Below are positions 1 through 7,600 of a stretch of 64,000 nucleotides of DNA, one piece after another. The position numbers were made by a program, and so were the translations under genes. Location: NCBI GenBank assembly GCA_964533705.1, contig CAZHMN010000003.1, positions 1 through 64,000 on the forward strand, in the 5' to 3' direction. The first letter of the stretch is position 1; each line of letters opens with the position of its first letter. Origin of the DNA: CAZHMN01 sp964533705 (GTDB lineage Bacteria > Electryoneota > B3-LCP). The notes beneath the pieces were generated by a model. The model ran no database searches and was not told where the DNA came from. It saw only the letters and a program-made list of their open reading frames with translations.

Positions 1-336
1 GAGTTGCGAGTTTTTTACGCCGCAGTCGGGGTCGTCTCTGACACCGACGAGCAGGTGCGCTCCACGAGAAAAAAGCGTCAGGTCACACCCGGCGAATTTA
101 CTGTGTCGTCAGAACTTATGTCCTGACGGCTAAAGAGCCTATGATAATGAGAATACACGGATTTCGGTTCGTCGGTGTTGGATGCAGTGGATATGATCTG
201 GTGAAAGGCGGGGCAGCGTCAGATTCTGGACTTCGCCAGAATGACGTTGTTTGTAAATAAGGCGAATACAAGATTCACCCCTACGAGGATGAACGATTGC
301 TTCGGGGCTTCACCCCTGGCAATGACTGTGGAGAGT
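1..336. other. Intergenic stretch without a gene
   Basis: I see no credible coding region here. The right part (about 260-340) is nearly repeated at about 905-985, downstream of the second cold-shock gene, so this flank was duplicated together with the gene. A palindromic repeat lies at 217-246 and is listed separately. Confidence 0.6.
217..246. repeat. Dispersed palindromic repeat, copy 1
   Basis: The arms CGTCA-G-ATTCTGG and CCAGAATGACG surround the loop ACTTCG and form an almost perfect hairpin. The same palindrome with minor changes occurs at 3593-3624, so it is a dispersed intergenic repeat. There is no U-tract, so it is not an ordinary terminator. Confidence 0.7.
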
Positions 337-366
337 AAAAAAAACCCGGCTCAGTCGAGCCGGGCT
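337..366 (-). terminator. Rho-independent terminator of the first cold-shock gene
   Basis: An 8-bp stem CCCGGCTC/GAGCCGGG with a 4-nt loop (345-364) is followed on the minus strand by eight T residues (plus-strand A at 337-344). It lies 20 bp past the stop codon of the cold-shock gene. Confidence 0.9.
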
Positions 367-386
367 TTCGTTTTCGGTGTGAAGTG

Positions 387-596
387 TTACTCAATCACTT
401 TGACGCTCGTAGCCATGGGGCCTTTGGGGCCCTGGCCGATTTCGAACTCGACTCGCTGGTTTTCGTACAGTTCATTGCGAAAGCCTGCACCGGTGACCTC
501 ATTGGCGTGCACGAAGACGTCATTTTCGACGTCGTCAACGTTGATAAATCCGTAACCTTTGCGCGGGTTGAACCACTTCACAGTACCTTGTGACAT
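387..596 (-). CDS. Cold-shock protein (CspA family), copy 1
   Basis: This 69-residue protein is a single cold-shock domain, the normal length for bacterial CspA-type RNA chaperones that melt RNA structure and bind single-stranded nucleic acid. The RNP1 motif reads KGYGFI and RNP2 reads VFVHA. Conserved aromatic residues follow KWFNP at the N-terminus. The start ATG has an AAAAAGGAG-type ribosome site just upstream. It is the last of four paralogues transcribed leftwards, each with its own promoter, leader and terminator, so the copies are separate transcription units. Family assignment is certain. Which conditions induce this copy is unknown. Confidence 0.95.
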   Translation of the reverse strand: MSQGTVKWFNPRKGYGFINVDDVENDVFVHANEVTGAGFRNELYENQRVEFEIGQGPKGPMATSVKVIE

Positions 597-767
597 TACT
601 TTACTCCTTTTTAACTAAACTTTAAATGTTCCCTGAACGTCAAGGTACCTTAATGAGTCGTTCAAACCATACCGCCCAAAATAAAGCCCAATGACCATCC
701 AGATATAATAATATACGCAGGATTTGTCAAAAATAATAGATTTATTTTAATTATTTTTGATCCTGCG
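597..767 (-). promoter_or_regulatory. Promoter, upstream inverted repeat and conserved leader of csp copy 1
   Basis: On the minus strand TTGACA (725-730) and TATATC (702-707) are 17 bp apart, giving a predicted start near 695 and a ~100-nt leader. The leader begins with a block (672-695) conserved in all four copies and has a second conserved block (644-668). An imperfect 52-bp inverted repeat (CGCAGGAT at 716-723, ATCCTGCG at 760-767, with AAAAATAAT/ATTATTTTT inside) overlaps the -35 region. Long leaders with a 5' cold-box are known for E. coli cspA mRNA. A similar role here is inferred. Confidence 0.65.
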
Positions 768-807
768 TGATCGCCGATTATTTTTGCGTCGACTGCCACA
801 AAGTGGT

Positions 808-845
808 GGCAGTTGGCTATTGGCTGTTGGCGGTTAGCAGTTGGG
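808..845. repeat. Degenerate 7-bp tandem repeat
   Basis: Units resembling GGCAGTT, GGCTATT, GGCTGTT, GGCGGTT and AGCAGTT follow each other with a strict 7-bp period. Related arrays lie at 1453-1512, 2021-2056 and 3556-3577, always in gene-free DNA. Confidence 0.65.
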
Positions 846-982
846 GGACGAATCCTAAAGGGAGGACATCACCGCACCCACTACGCGGTTAGGTGATATC
901 TAACAGGGCGAATACAAGATTCACCCCTACGAGGATGGGCGATTGCTTCGGAGCTTCGCCCCTCGCAATGACTGTGGAGAGT

Positions 983-1009
983 AAAAAAACCCGGCTCGAT
1001 CGAGCCGGG
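983..1009 (-). terminator. Rho-independent terminator of csp copy 2
   Basis: A 9-bp stem CCCGGCTCG/CGAGCCGGG (990-1009) is followed on the minus strand by seven T residues. The plus-strand side also carries a short T-run, so it may work in both directions. Confidence 0.88.
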
Positions 1010-1031
1010 TTTTCGTTTTCGGTGTGAAGTG

Positions 1032-1241
1032 TTACTCAATCACTTTGACGTTCTTGGCCATGGGGCCTTTCTGCCCATCAGCGATTTCGAACTCAACGCG
1101 CTGGTTTTCATACAGCTCGTTGCGAAAGCCTGCACCGGTAACCTCATTGGCGTGCACGAAGACGTCGTTTTCGCCGTCGTCAACGCTGATAAATCCGTAA
1201 CCTTTGCGCGGGTTGAACCACTTCACAGTACCTTGTGACAT
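1032..1241 (-). CDS. Cold-shock protein (CspA family), copy 2
   Basis: This 69-residue cold-shock domain protein has RNP1 KGYGFI and RNP2 VFVHA and differs from copy 1 at only a few positions. The reading frame is open 16 codons further upstream, but the ATG at 1241 is preferred: it follows AAAAGGAG at proper spacing and aligns with the starts of the other copies. The ~100 bp downstream of this gene are nearly identical to those downstream of copy 1, pointing to a recent tandem duplication of a ~645-bp unit. It should act as an RNA chaperone like other CspA-type proteins. Confidence 0.95.
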   Translation of the reverse strand: MSQGTVKWFNPRKGYGFISVDDGENDVFVHANEVTGAGFRNELYENQRVEFEIADGQKGPMAKNVKVIE

Positions 1242-1410
1242 TACTTTACTCCTTTTAAAACTAAACTTGAAACGTTCCCAGAATGCCACGGTACCTTAAT
1301 GAGTCGTTCAAACCAATCCGCCCAAAATAAAGCCCAATGACAATCCTGATATAATAATATACGAAGGATTTATCAAAAATAATAGATTTATTTTAATTAT
1401 TTTCGATCCT
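1242..1410 (-). promoter_or_regulatory. Promoter and conserved leader of csp copy 2
   Basis: TTGATA (1371-1376) and TATATC (1348-1353) on the minus strand are 17 bp apart. The ~100-nt leader carries the same two conserved blocks as copy 1. The inverted repeat over the -35 region is kept in its AGGAT...ATCCT core and A/T-rich arms, but the outer bases have drifted. Confidence 0.62.
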
Positions 1411-1452
1411 GAGGGATCACCGATTATTTTTGCGCCGAGTGCCATAAGGTGA

Positions 1453-1512
1453 TAGCAGTTAGCAGTTAGCGGTTAGCAGTTGGCAGTTGGCAGTTGGCGG
1501 TTAGCAGTCAGG
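1453..1512. repeat. Degenerate 7-bp tandem repeat (longest array)
   Basis: About eight consecutive heptamers fit RGCRGTY (AGCAGTT, AGCGGTT, GGCAGTT, GGCGGTT, AGCAGTC). The period is exactly 7 bp. The array lies between the promoter of csp copy 2 and the terminator of csp copy 3 and codes for nothing evident. Confidence 0.75.
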
Positions 1513-1551
1513 CTATGGGGCTAAAATGCGAATTTGCTATCCCAAAACAAT

Positions 1552-1574
1552 AAACCCGGCTCAACCGAGCCGGG
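1552..1574 (-). terminator. Terminator hairpin of csp copy 3
   Basis: The stem CCCGGCTC/GAGCCGGG (1555-1574) is the same as in copy 1, but its trailing T-run on the minus strand is only TTTATTG. It is therefore a weaker candidate than the other three. Confidence 0.7.
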
Positions 1575-1596
1575 CTTCGGTTCTCGGTGTGAAGTG

Positions 1597-1806
1597 TTAC
1601 TCAATCACTCTGACGTTCTTAGCCATGGGGCCTTTTTGTCCCTCGGCAATCTCGAACTCGACGCGCTGATTTTCGTACAGTTCATTGCGAAAGCCACCGC
1701 CGGTGACCTCATTGGCGTGCACGAAGACGTCATCGTCACTGTCGTCCACCTTGATGAACCCGTAACCTTTGCGCGGGTTGAACCACTTCACGGTACCTTG
1801 TGACAT
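1597..1806 (-). CDS. Cold-shock protein (CspA family), copy 3
   Basis: This 69-residue single cold-shock domain has RNP1 KGYGFI and RNP2 VFVHA, with acidic substitutions (DDSDDD) in the loop between strands. The ATG at 1806 is chosen because a GAGGAGTGAGGTA ribosome-binding stretch precedes it and because it matches the other copies; an in-frame ATG five codons upstream would lie before that site. The protein is expected to bind single-stranded RNA non-specifically. Its leader is conserved while its terminator is weaker than those of copies 1 and 2. Confidence 0.95.
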   Translation of the reverse strand: MSQGTVKWFNPRKGYGFIKVDDSDDDVFVHANEVTGGGFRNELYENQRVEFEIAEGQKGPMAKNVRVIE

Positions 1807-1975
1807 TACCTCACTCCTCATAAAACTGAACTTAAAACGTTACCAGAATGCCACGGTACCTTAATGAGTCGTTCAAACTTAGCCGCCCAAAATAAAGCCC
1901 AATGACAATCCAGTAATGATAATATAAGAAGAAATTGTCAAATTAAACAAGGATATTTTGATTTTTTTTAATCCT
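1807..1975 (-). promoter_or_regulatory. Promoter and conserved leader of csp copy 3
   Basis: TTGACA lies at 1936-1941 on the minus strand with an AT-rich -10 region (TTATATTATCATTAC) downstream. The two leader blocks are conserved almost base for base with copies 1 and 2. The inverted repeat seen upstream of copies 1 and 2 is largely lost here. Confidence 0.55.
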
Positions 1976-2020
1976 AAATGATCATTTAGAATTTTTGCGT
2001 CGAGTTCCTTAAATTAGTGG

Positions 2021-2056
2021 CAGTCAGCAATCAGCATTCAGCATTCAGCTGTCAGG
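2021..2056. repeat. Degenerate 7-bp tandem repeat
   Basis: The heptamers AGCAATC, AGCATTC, AGCATTC and AGCTGTC follow in register, with related bases on both sides. The unit differs from the RGCRGTY form upstream but keeps AGC and the 7-bp period. Confidence 0.65.
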
Positions 2057-2081
2057 GAGAGCTAACATGCGCTCTACGAAT

Positions 2082-2107
2082 AAAAAACCCGGCTCCGGAG
2101 AGTCGGG
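2082..2107 (-). terminator. Terminator of csp copy 4
   Basis: An 8-bp stem CCCGGCTC/GAGTCGGG with one mismatch is followed on the minus strand by six T residues (2082-2087). It ends the transcript of the fourth cold-shock gene. Confidence 0.78.
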
Positions 2108-2129
2108 TTCTGGGCTGCTTTGTGAAGTG

Positions 2130-2339
2130 TTATTCGATCACTTTGACGTTCTTGGCCATGGGGCCCTTCTGGCCTTGCACGATTTCGAATTCAACGCGCT
2201 GGTTCTCGTACAGTTCGTTGCGGAAACCTGCTCCGGTGATCTCATTAGCGTGCACGAATACGTCATCTTCACTGTCATCAACCTTAATGAAGCCGTAACG
2301 TTTGCGCGGGTTGAACCACTTCACCGTACCTTGTGCCAT
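2130..2339 (-). CDS. Cold-shock protein (CspA family), copy 4, altered RNP1
   Basis: This 69-residue cold-shock domain protein begins [11 protein letters not shown]. The ATG at 2339 follows GAGAGGTGAGGTA and aligns with the other three copies; an open stretch of nine codons upstream is not used. RNP2 (VFVHA) is intact. RNP1 reads KRYGFI, where the usual small glycine after the lysine is replaced by arginine; the other three copies have KGYGFI. The leader is also the most diverged. This is probably the oldest of the four duplicates and may have a changed RNA-binding preference, which is an inference. Confidence 0.93.
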   Translation of the reverse strand: MAQGTVKWFNPRKRYGFIKVDDSEDDVFVHANEITGAGFRNELYENQRVEFEIVQGQKGPMAKNVKVIE

Positions 2340-2500
2340 TACCTCACCTCTCTTAAAACCAAACAAAACTCCATCAGAATGTCAAGGTACTTTAGCGAGT
2401 CGTCCAACCGGGGCGGCTCCAAATAAAGTGCGATGACAATCTGCTGCAACTCGAATATAAGCATTTTTCGGCAAAAATAATAGGATTATTTTTATTTATT
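2340..2500 (-). promoter_or_regulatory. Leader and AT-rich promoter region of csp copy 4
   Basis: The leader keeps recognisable versions of the two conserved blocks (GTACTTTAGCGAGTCGTCC and CCAAATAAAGTGCGATGACA on the plus strand). A TATATTCG -10-like sequence and TATTATTTTTGC upstream match the other copies in position, while the TTGACA box is degraded to TTGCCG. Confidence 0.5.
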
Positions 2501-2636
2501 CGTCAATCCCCGCCGGTGGAATGAGGGTATAGCCGAAATGAACCGAGTAACGCATATGGCGTTCAATCGAACGTCCCTGCGTTGTGAATTCATCAACTTC
2601 CTGTCATCGGATTCATTGAATCCGGATACAAAGAAC

Positions 2637-3455
2637 TTACTGCGTTCTGCGTCGTTCTCCCGGAGCCGTGCCCTTGATAATCTTCTGCATCGCCTTGGTC
2701 AGGTGAGCGTTGAAGATTTCAGGTGCTTCGATCATGGGGTAGTGGCCGTATCCGGGCATCATGATCACTTCGAGGGATTCCACTAATTCCCGGTTACTTT
2801 CCTCATTCATTGGATACATGTCGGTATTAATGGTCATAATCGGCAGGTGAACGTCCTTTATCGCTTCCGCCAGGTTCAGTTCGTGGTATTTTTCGAGAAT
2901 CCCAATCACTGCATCGGGATCAGCAGAGGCCGCCTTTGCAGCGATTTCTTCCACCAGCGCGGAATCCGCCGTAGCCGCGAACATTTTGCGCACCCAACCT
3001 TTCATGGTTCCTTCGAAATCCCGCCTCAAGCTGGCGGCGCTTTCCTCCGTCTCCTGGGCGGAGATTCTCTTACCAATGTCGTGGAAAGTCTCGACTCCGA
3101 TCAAACCGACGACGCGCTCCGGCAGTCGTTTGGCGGCCTCGACGATCACCGGTCCGCCCATGGAGTGCCCGACCAGGATGACCTGGTTCAAATCGAGCCT
3201 CTTGACAATAGCGGCGACGTCCTCGCCGAACGAAGCCATAGTCCAGTTTTGGCGATTCAACCCCGATTGGCCATGTCCCGCCAGGTCAATCGTTACGACC
3301 TTGACCTTATCTGCAAAAAATTCGACCTGATTATCCCAGTAACTTCGATCGCAGGCCCACCCGTGAATGAAGACCAGAACGGGGCTGCCAGAGCCCTGTA
3401 CTTGATAGTATATGACCACGCTATCCGCAGAGAAGACCGAGTCAACGACGGCTGC
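2637..3455 (-). CDS. Alpha/beta-fold hydrolase, N-terminus lost in gap
   Basis: About 272 residues of an alpha/beta hydrolase (BioH/MhpC-like esterase or lipase type) are readable. Visible are the oxyanion-hole motif HGWACDRSYW, the nucleophile elbow GHSMGG with its catalytic serine, and the catalytic histidine in PGYGHYP near the C-terminus. The substrate cannot be told. The 5' end lies in the gap at 3456-3555. The first visible residues already precede the first core strand, so only a short N-terminus, perhaps a signal peptide, is missing. No functional neighbour is evident. Confidence 0.88.
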   Translation of the reverse strand, partial: AAVVDSVFSADSVVIYYQVQGSGSPVLVFIHGWACDRSYWDNQVEFFADKVKVVTIDLAGHGQSGLNRQNWTMASFGEDVAAIVKRLDLNQVILVGHSMGGPVIVEAAKRLPERVVGLIGVETFHDIGKRISAQETEESAASLRRDFEGTMKGWVRKMFAATADSALVEEIAAKAASADPDAVIGILEKYHELNLAEAIKDVHLPIMTINTDMYPMNEESNRELVESLEVIMMPGYGHYPMIEAPEIFNAHLTKAMQKIIKGTAPGERRRTQ

Positions 3456-3555
3456 NNNNNNNNNNNNNNNNNNNNNNNNNNNNNNNNNNNNNNNNNNNNN
3501 NNNNNNNNNNNNNNNNNNNNNNNNNNNNNNNNNNNNNNNNNNNNNNNNNNNNNNN
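3456..3555. other. Assembly gap (100 N)
   Basis: Exactly 100 N. It contains the start of the hydrolase gene. The right edge begins directly in a 7-bp AGCATTC-type repeat array. Confidence 0.98.
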
Positions 3556-3624
3556 AGCATTCAGCACTCAGCATTCAGTGGATCGGTATCCAGTGTCAGA
3601 TTCTGGGCTTTGCCAGAATGACAC
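3556..3624. repeat. Heptamer array and palindromic repeat, copy 2
   Basis: The heptamers AGCATTC, AGCACTC and AGCATTC at 3556-3577 match the array at 2021-2056. At 3593-3624 the palindrome GTGTCA-G-ATTCTGG / CCAGAATGACAC matches the one at 217-246. Both repeats adjoin the gap and probably caused it. Confidence 0.65.
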
Positions 3625-3656
3625 TGGGTGACCGTTAAAATAAGACTACTGCAAAA

Positions 3657-3730
3657 CTGTCATTCTCGCGTATGCGGGAATCCGGCTTATTTCCTGATTA
3701 TTGTGGACTCCCGCTTCCGCGGGAGTGACG
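3657..3730. repeat. REP-like inverted repeat pair
   Basis: The two arms are GTCATTCTCGCGTATGCGGG and its inverted relative CCCGCTTCCGCGGGAGTGAC, about 20 bp apart. This form, with GTCATTCCCGC-type ends, is a common dispersed intergenic repeat in uncultured bacteria. No open frame crossing it looks real. Confidence 0.6.
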
Positions 3731-3800
3731 CTGGTGCCATCCACACATCCTTTGGTAATAATTATAGAATAAAAACACACCCTTTTTTTGTGCCGAGACG

Positions 3801-3838
3801 AATAAAAAAGCGGCCTGCCGGATGGCAAACCGCTTATC
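3801..3838 (-). terminator. Terminator downstream of the fasciclin remnant
   Basis: The outer stem AAGCGG/CCGCTT (3809-3835) and inner stem TGCC/GGCA are followed on the minus strand by TTTTTTATT. It sits about 20 bp past the stop codon of the decayed fasciclin gene and so marks where that gene used to end. Confidence 0.75.
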
Positions 3839-3857
3839 TTTAAACTGCAAATTGAAA

Positions 3858-4037
3858 TCAGGACGTTTCCTTTTGGGGCAGAATGACCGCGTCAATGACG
3901 TGGATGATGCCATTGGAACAACGGATATCTTATCTTGCTAGTGAAACATGATCCACCATAACACCGGTCGTCTTATCGTTCGAAGCCTTTTTGGCATTCA
4001 GTTTAATCGCTCCATCGGGCGTTCCATCCACATTGTC
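3858..4037 (-). pseudogene. Decayed fasciclin-domain gene (C-terminal part)
   Basis: On the minus strand two overlapping frames translate into the end of a fasciclin (FAS1) domain. The first reads VDGTPDGAIKLNAKK and runs on to GVMVDHV before a stop near 3930. The second continues with DIRCSNGIIHVIDAVILP and ends at the TGA at 3858-3860. The H2-like motif CSNGIIHVIDAV is typical of secreted adhesion-type FAS1 proteins. A frameshift between the parts and the absence of the N-terminal half show that the gene is broken. A terminator is preserved downstream. Confidence 0.75.
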
Positions 4038-4047
4038 TCAAACGATT

Positions 4048-4479
4048 TTAATCCTCAACAGGCTTCGCTACCGTCGTTTTCTCCTTCATGATGGCACCCA
4101 TGACCGCTCCAATAATAATCCCCATAATGACTTCCCCGATGGTCCACCACAGGTAGCAGTAGCCGCTGATGTCTATGGTGCCGTAATCAATGAAGGATTT
4201 GGGGACGTTCAGGAAAATCATGTAGGCGATGCCGTGCCAGATTCCCGTCCTAACATTCTTTTCTGTGGCAAAGCGACTATAAAAGTAGGTCCAAATAAAC
4301 GCCCAAATAATAAAACCGACGGGCAACCACAGCATTCGCTTCTGCATGGTGACTTCGGGCAGGAAGCCGTCCGGTCGACTGGCGTAAAAACCGCTTAAAA
4401 TTCCTGCATGAAGGATGATCTCCAGCGCATACAGCAGGATGAACGCAACCGGAAAAGCAATCCAGAATTTCTTGGACAT
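4048..4479 (-). CDS. Small four-helix membrane protein of unknown function
   Basis: This 143-residue protein has about four hydrophobic helices (near residues 4-24, 47-67, 82-100 and 108-130) and a short Lys/Glu-rich tail. I do not recognise the family. The start at 4479 is chosen over an upstream in-frame codon because GGGAG lies at proper spacing before it and because translation then begins at the first helix (MSKKFWIAFPVAF). It is monocistronic. A 13-bp palindrome lies about 80 bp upstream. Confidence 0.75.
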   Translation of the reverse strand: MSKKFWIAFPVAFILLYALEIILHAGILSGFYASRPDGFLPEVTMQKRMLWLPVGFIIWAFIWTYFYSRFATEKNVRTGIWHGIAYMIFLNVPKSFIDYGTIDISGYCYLWWTIGEVIMGIIIGAVMGAIMKEKTTVAKPVED

Positions 4480-4560
4480 GATTTTCTCCCAAGTTTGAAC
4501 CTTATTTTCCGATTTTCCCTTTGACTCCGTTCGCGACTTAGTCCAAAAATAATTCAATTT

Positions 4561-4573
4561 TTGACAATGTCAA
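4561..4573. promoter_or_regulatory. Palindrome TTGACAATGTCAA, possible operator or -35 element
   Basis: This palindrome (one central base) lies ~80 bp upstream of the small membrane protein. It contains TTGACA on both strands. With only AT-rich sequence downstream the -10 box is uncertain. Confidence 0.35.
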
Positions 4574-4607
4574 TAGTTTATATCAATAATTTTTTACGCG
4601 AAGGACT

Positions 4608-4641
4608 ACAGGGGCGCCCCTGCTAAACGGAACGCCCCTGT
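4608..4641 (-). terminator. Hairpin after the C25 protease gene
   Basis: The stem ACAGGGGCG/CGCCCCTGT lies just past the stop codon at 4665. There is no clear T-tract on the minus strand, so it may be a weak or factor-assisted terminator. Confidence 0.5.
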
Positions 4642-4664
4642 CCAAGTTCCTTATTATTTTTTAG

Positions 4665-7600
4665 TTACTTGATCAGCATCATCTTTTTGGTGGCAATGTA
4701 GTCACCCGCTTGGATGCGATAGAAGTACAAGCCGGATGCTAATCCAGCAGCTTCCCAGACAACTTCATGTACTCCGGCGGGGCGCTGACCGTCCACCAAG
4801 ACGGCGACCTGTCTTCCCTGAAGATCGTACACCACGAGCTTGACGTTCGCCGTTTTCGGAAGCGAAAAGCGGAGCGTTGTGGCCGGGTTAAAGGGATTGG
4901 GATAGTTTTGGTCGAGAGCGAAACTTTTTGGCAGAGTTTTCGACTCCGGGGATTCGACTGCTACCACGCTGCCAGCCGTTGTATACTTAATGGCAAAAGG
5001 TGTCTCCAGGGGCATTGCTGATTCGGCGTAGGATCCGTTATGGAGATACTGCAAGCCGGTCGTGCCGCTGCTGTCCTCGATGCCCAATGCGCAGCCGTTC
5101 AACTGATCGCTCAGGGTGTGGTAATTGACCAAGATTTCACCGTCGCCGGTGGGAGTGGATTGATAGGCGGGATCATAGAGGATAACCTGGAAGGTTTCTG
5201 GATCATCGGGATAGAGCTCATGAGGCACCTGATACCATTCAACGACAAAGCGGTGATTTGATTCGTCGAAGAAATAGCAGACCTGCCCACCTGCAGTCGG
5301 ACTTAATTCATCCCAGAAGGCGGCGATGGTGTTGTTGGGCGGTACGATGTGGGGGATGCAAATATTCAATGGAAAGAAGATTCCCTCTATTGCGCCCATA
5401 CATACCCAGCCGTGAGAACACACGCTGATTTCAGTGAAATCAACACCATAATATCTGAAGGAGAAGGGTAGCGGCACCGGCACAGCCTGATCATCACCCA
5501 GTTGCAGATCCGTTCCTGGGCCTCCGGCCAGCGGAGCGATCTCTATCCAGTCGTATTCGGGAGCATCTGCGCCGTCGTAGGGATCATAGGCGAAGTAACC
5601 GTATCCGTCCGGGCCGACGGGATCGTAGCGAACGTCGCCGACCGGGATGACGAATTCTAATACGCAAGAATATCCGCATTCATCGTTGATACTCAAAGCA
5701 AATGCCACGCTGTCTCCCTGGGGCAGGTCGGGGTTTGCACTCACGTTCGGATAAAAGAGCACAATCTCTTCTCCTGCTGTGAGCGAGGACTGGTAAATCG
5801 AATCCGAAGGAATTATGATCAGTGGCTCGGTGCTGGCCAGAACGAACGATATCCCCGTCGCGTCTGAACTGCCTGCATTCTCGATGGTGATATTGAAGTC
5901 GGCGGTTTCACCGGGATCGAAGTGGTTATCACCATTTCCGGCCGGGTCGTCAATAAGGATGCTACCGTAGATGAATTCGGGAGCATGCGCTGTGATCGAA
6001 AATGGGGAAACCCAGGTTGAATCGCCGTCGCTGGCCGTTAATTCGAAGCTGATTTCGGCCCCGTCCAGGACGTCTGGGCTAATCTCAAGTGCAAAAGCAT
6101 CGTTCAACGTACAGGTCGCTCCGCTGTTTATGCCAGCCAGATATTCTTCTGCATCAATGAGGGTGATCAGAGGATCATCACAGGAGAGGATCAGATTAAC
6201 CCCGGAGGCGTTGTCCACCCCGACATTCTCGACGCTGACGGTGAACCCGACGGTTTCGCCGTAATCGAGTTGTCCGTTGCCGTTGCCGGTGGTTCCATCT
6301 TCGATAATACATTCTGAAAGGATGACGTAAGGTCCGGAAGATGGAATCGCCAGAACCGTTCCCTGGTAGGGCAGCATGTCATGGGCGGTAATTACCAGAT
6401 CCAAAGTGCCCATCTGGGTAACGGGCTGATTGAAGGTCACCGTCGCGATTCCCGAAGGGGCGGCGATGCCCTGTCCCAGGACTTCATTATCCATCGAGAT
6501 GGTCACCAGGGCTCCCGGCGTGGAAATATCTCTAACTTCGAAGACCTGAGCCCCTTGCAAAACGACCGGATTATAATCAGGATAGAAGTTTCCGGGTTGA
6601 GCCGTCCAGACGTCCAGCGTGGGATCACCGAAGAGGTTGAGACAATAGTAAGTCCAGCGGATGATGTCATCGGAGGGAACCAGCCAGGCGTTGTCCTCCT
6701 TGGAATCGTGGTTCGCCGCGGCGATGGTGGTGACATTCTCTCCGAAGATAGCGTCGAAGAACTCCCGGTCGAAGCGCTGGGAAGCGCCGTTGGTGTTGTT
6801 GTAGCTCCCCCATCCGTAACGGCTGTTGCCCAGGAATGCGACCGCGCCGTGAGAAATCGTGGTGAATTCTTCCAGAATGCAATCAACGACGAAGTGAGCG
6901 AAATCCCCGCAGATGCAGCCCTGCGAATAGCCGATGAAAAAGTTATTCTCGATCCCGTCATTCGTAAAATTGACGTCGTTGATCTGGCCGCGGCTGAACT
7001 TCATGACGTAATCCCAGTTGGCATGACCCAGATGGTTGACCAGAGTGGGCCCTTCGTTCAGGAGGGGCAGCAGATTTCCCATCGCAGACCAGTATTGGCC
7101 GGGATATTCGTACAAGGTGCCGACGTCGAAATTGCCGGGAAAACCGGTGGTCGTGTACCCCCAGTTGGAAGAACCCAGCCTCACCTCTTCCTTGTATTCC
7201 CAGGCCCAGCTCGCCCAGCCCAGATCCTCGCCGGCCATCAAGGCGGTTTCAACTTCGGCGACTACAGGATTGGTCTGGTACATCAAATTTTTATTCACAA
7301 CATGGGAAATTTCATCGGGATTATCGGCGCAGCTTCGCCCCACGAAGACTTCGGCGATCAAATCTTCCTCGCCCGGCTCACCCCAGAAGGCATCACCGTC
7401 ATCGTTCCAGTTGCCGTCCAGGCAGGCGTAATATAGATCCGAGGGCAGATTATCGTCAATGCACCAGAGACTGCGAGCCGGTATGTGTTCATTATCCCCG
7501 CAGAGGAAGACGTATCTGACGTTGTAGGAAGTGTAATAATCAATAATGGCGTTGCGGACCTTCTCTTGATTGTCAACGCCCGCGTATACATCGAAGATCT

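Noticed and set aside
384..593. Plus-strand open frames over each cold-shock gene
   Set aside because: All four csp copies show a similar antisense frame because the coding sequence is conserved. No promoter or ribosome site supports them.
3628..3843. Short open frames over the REP-like repeat
   Set aside because: They are made of palindromic repeat DNA and the terminator. The translated repeat (CHSRVCGNPAYF) is a familiar false ORF type.
6381..7436. Plus-strand open frame of 351 codons inside the C25 protease gene
   Set aside because: It lies wholly antisense to a gene with clear signal peptide, catalytic and sorting motifs. It has no domain match or ribosome site and reflects codon composition of the opposite strand.
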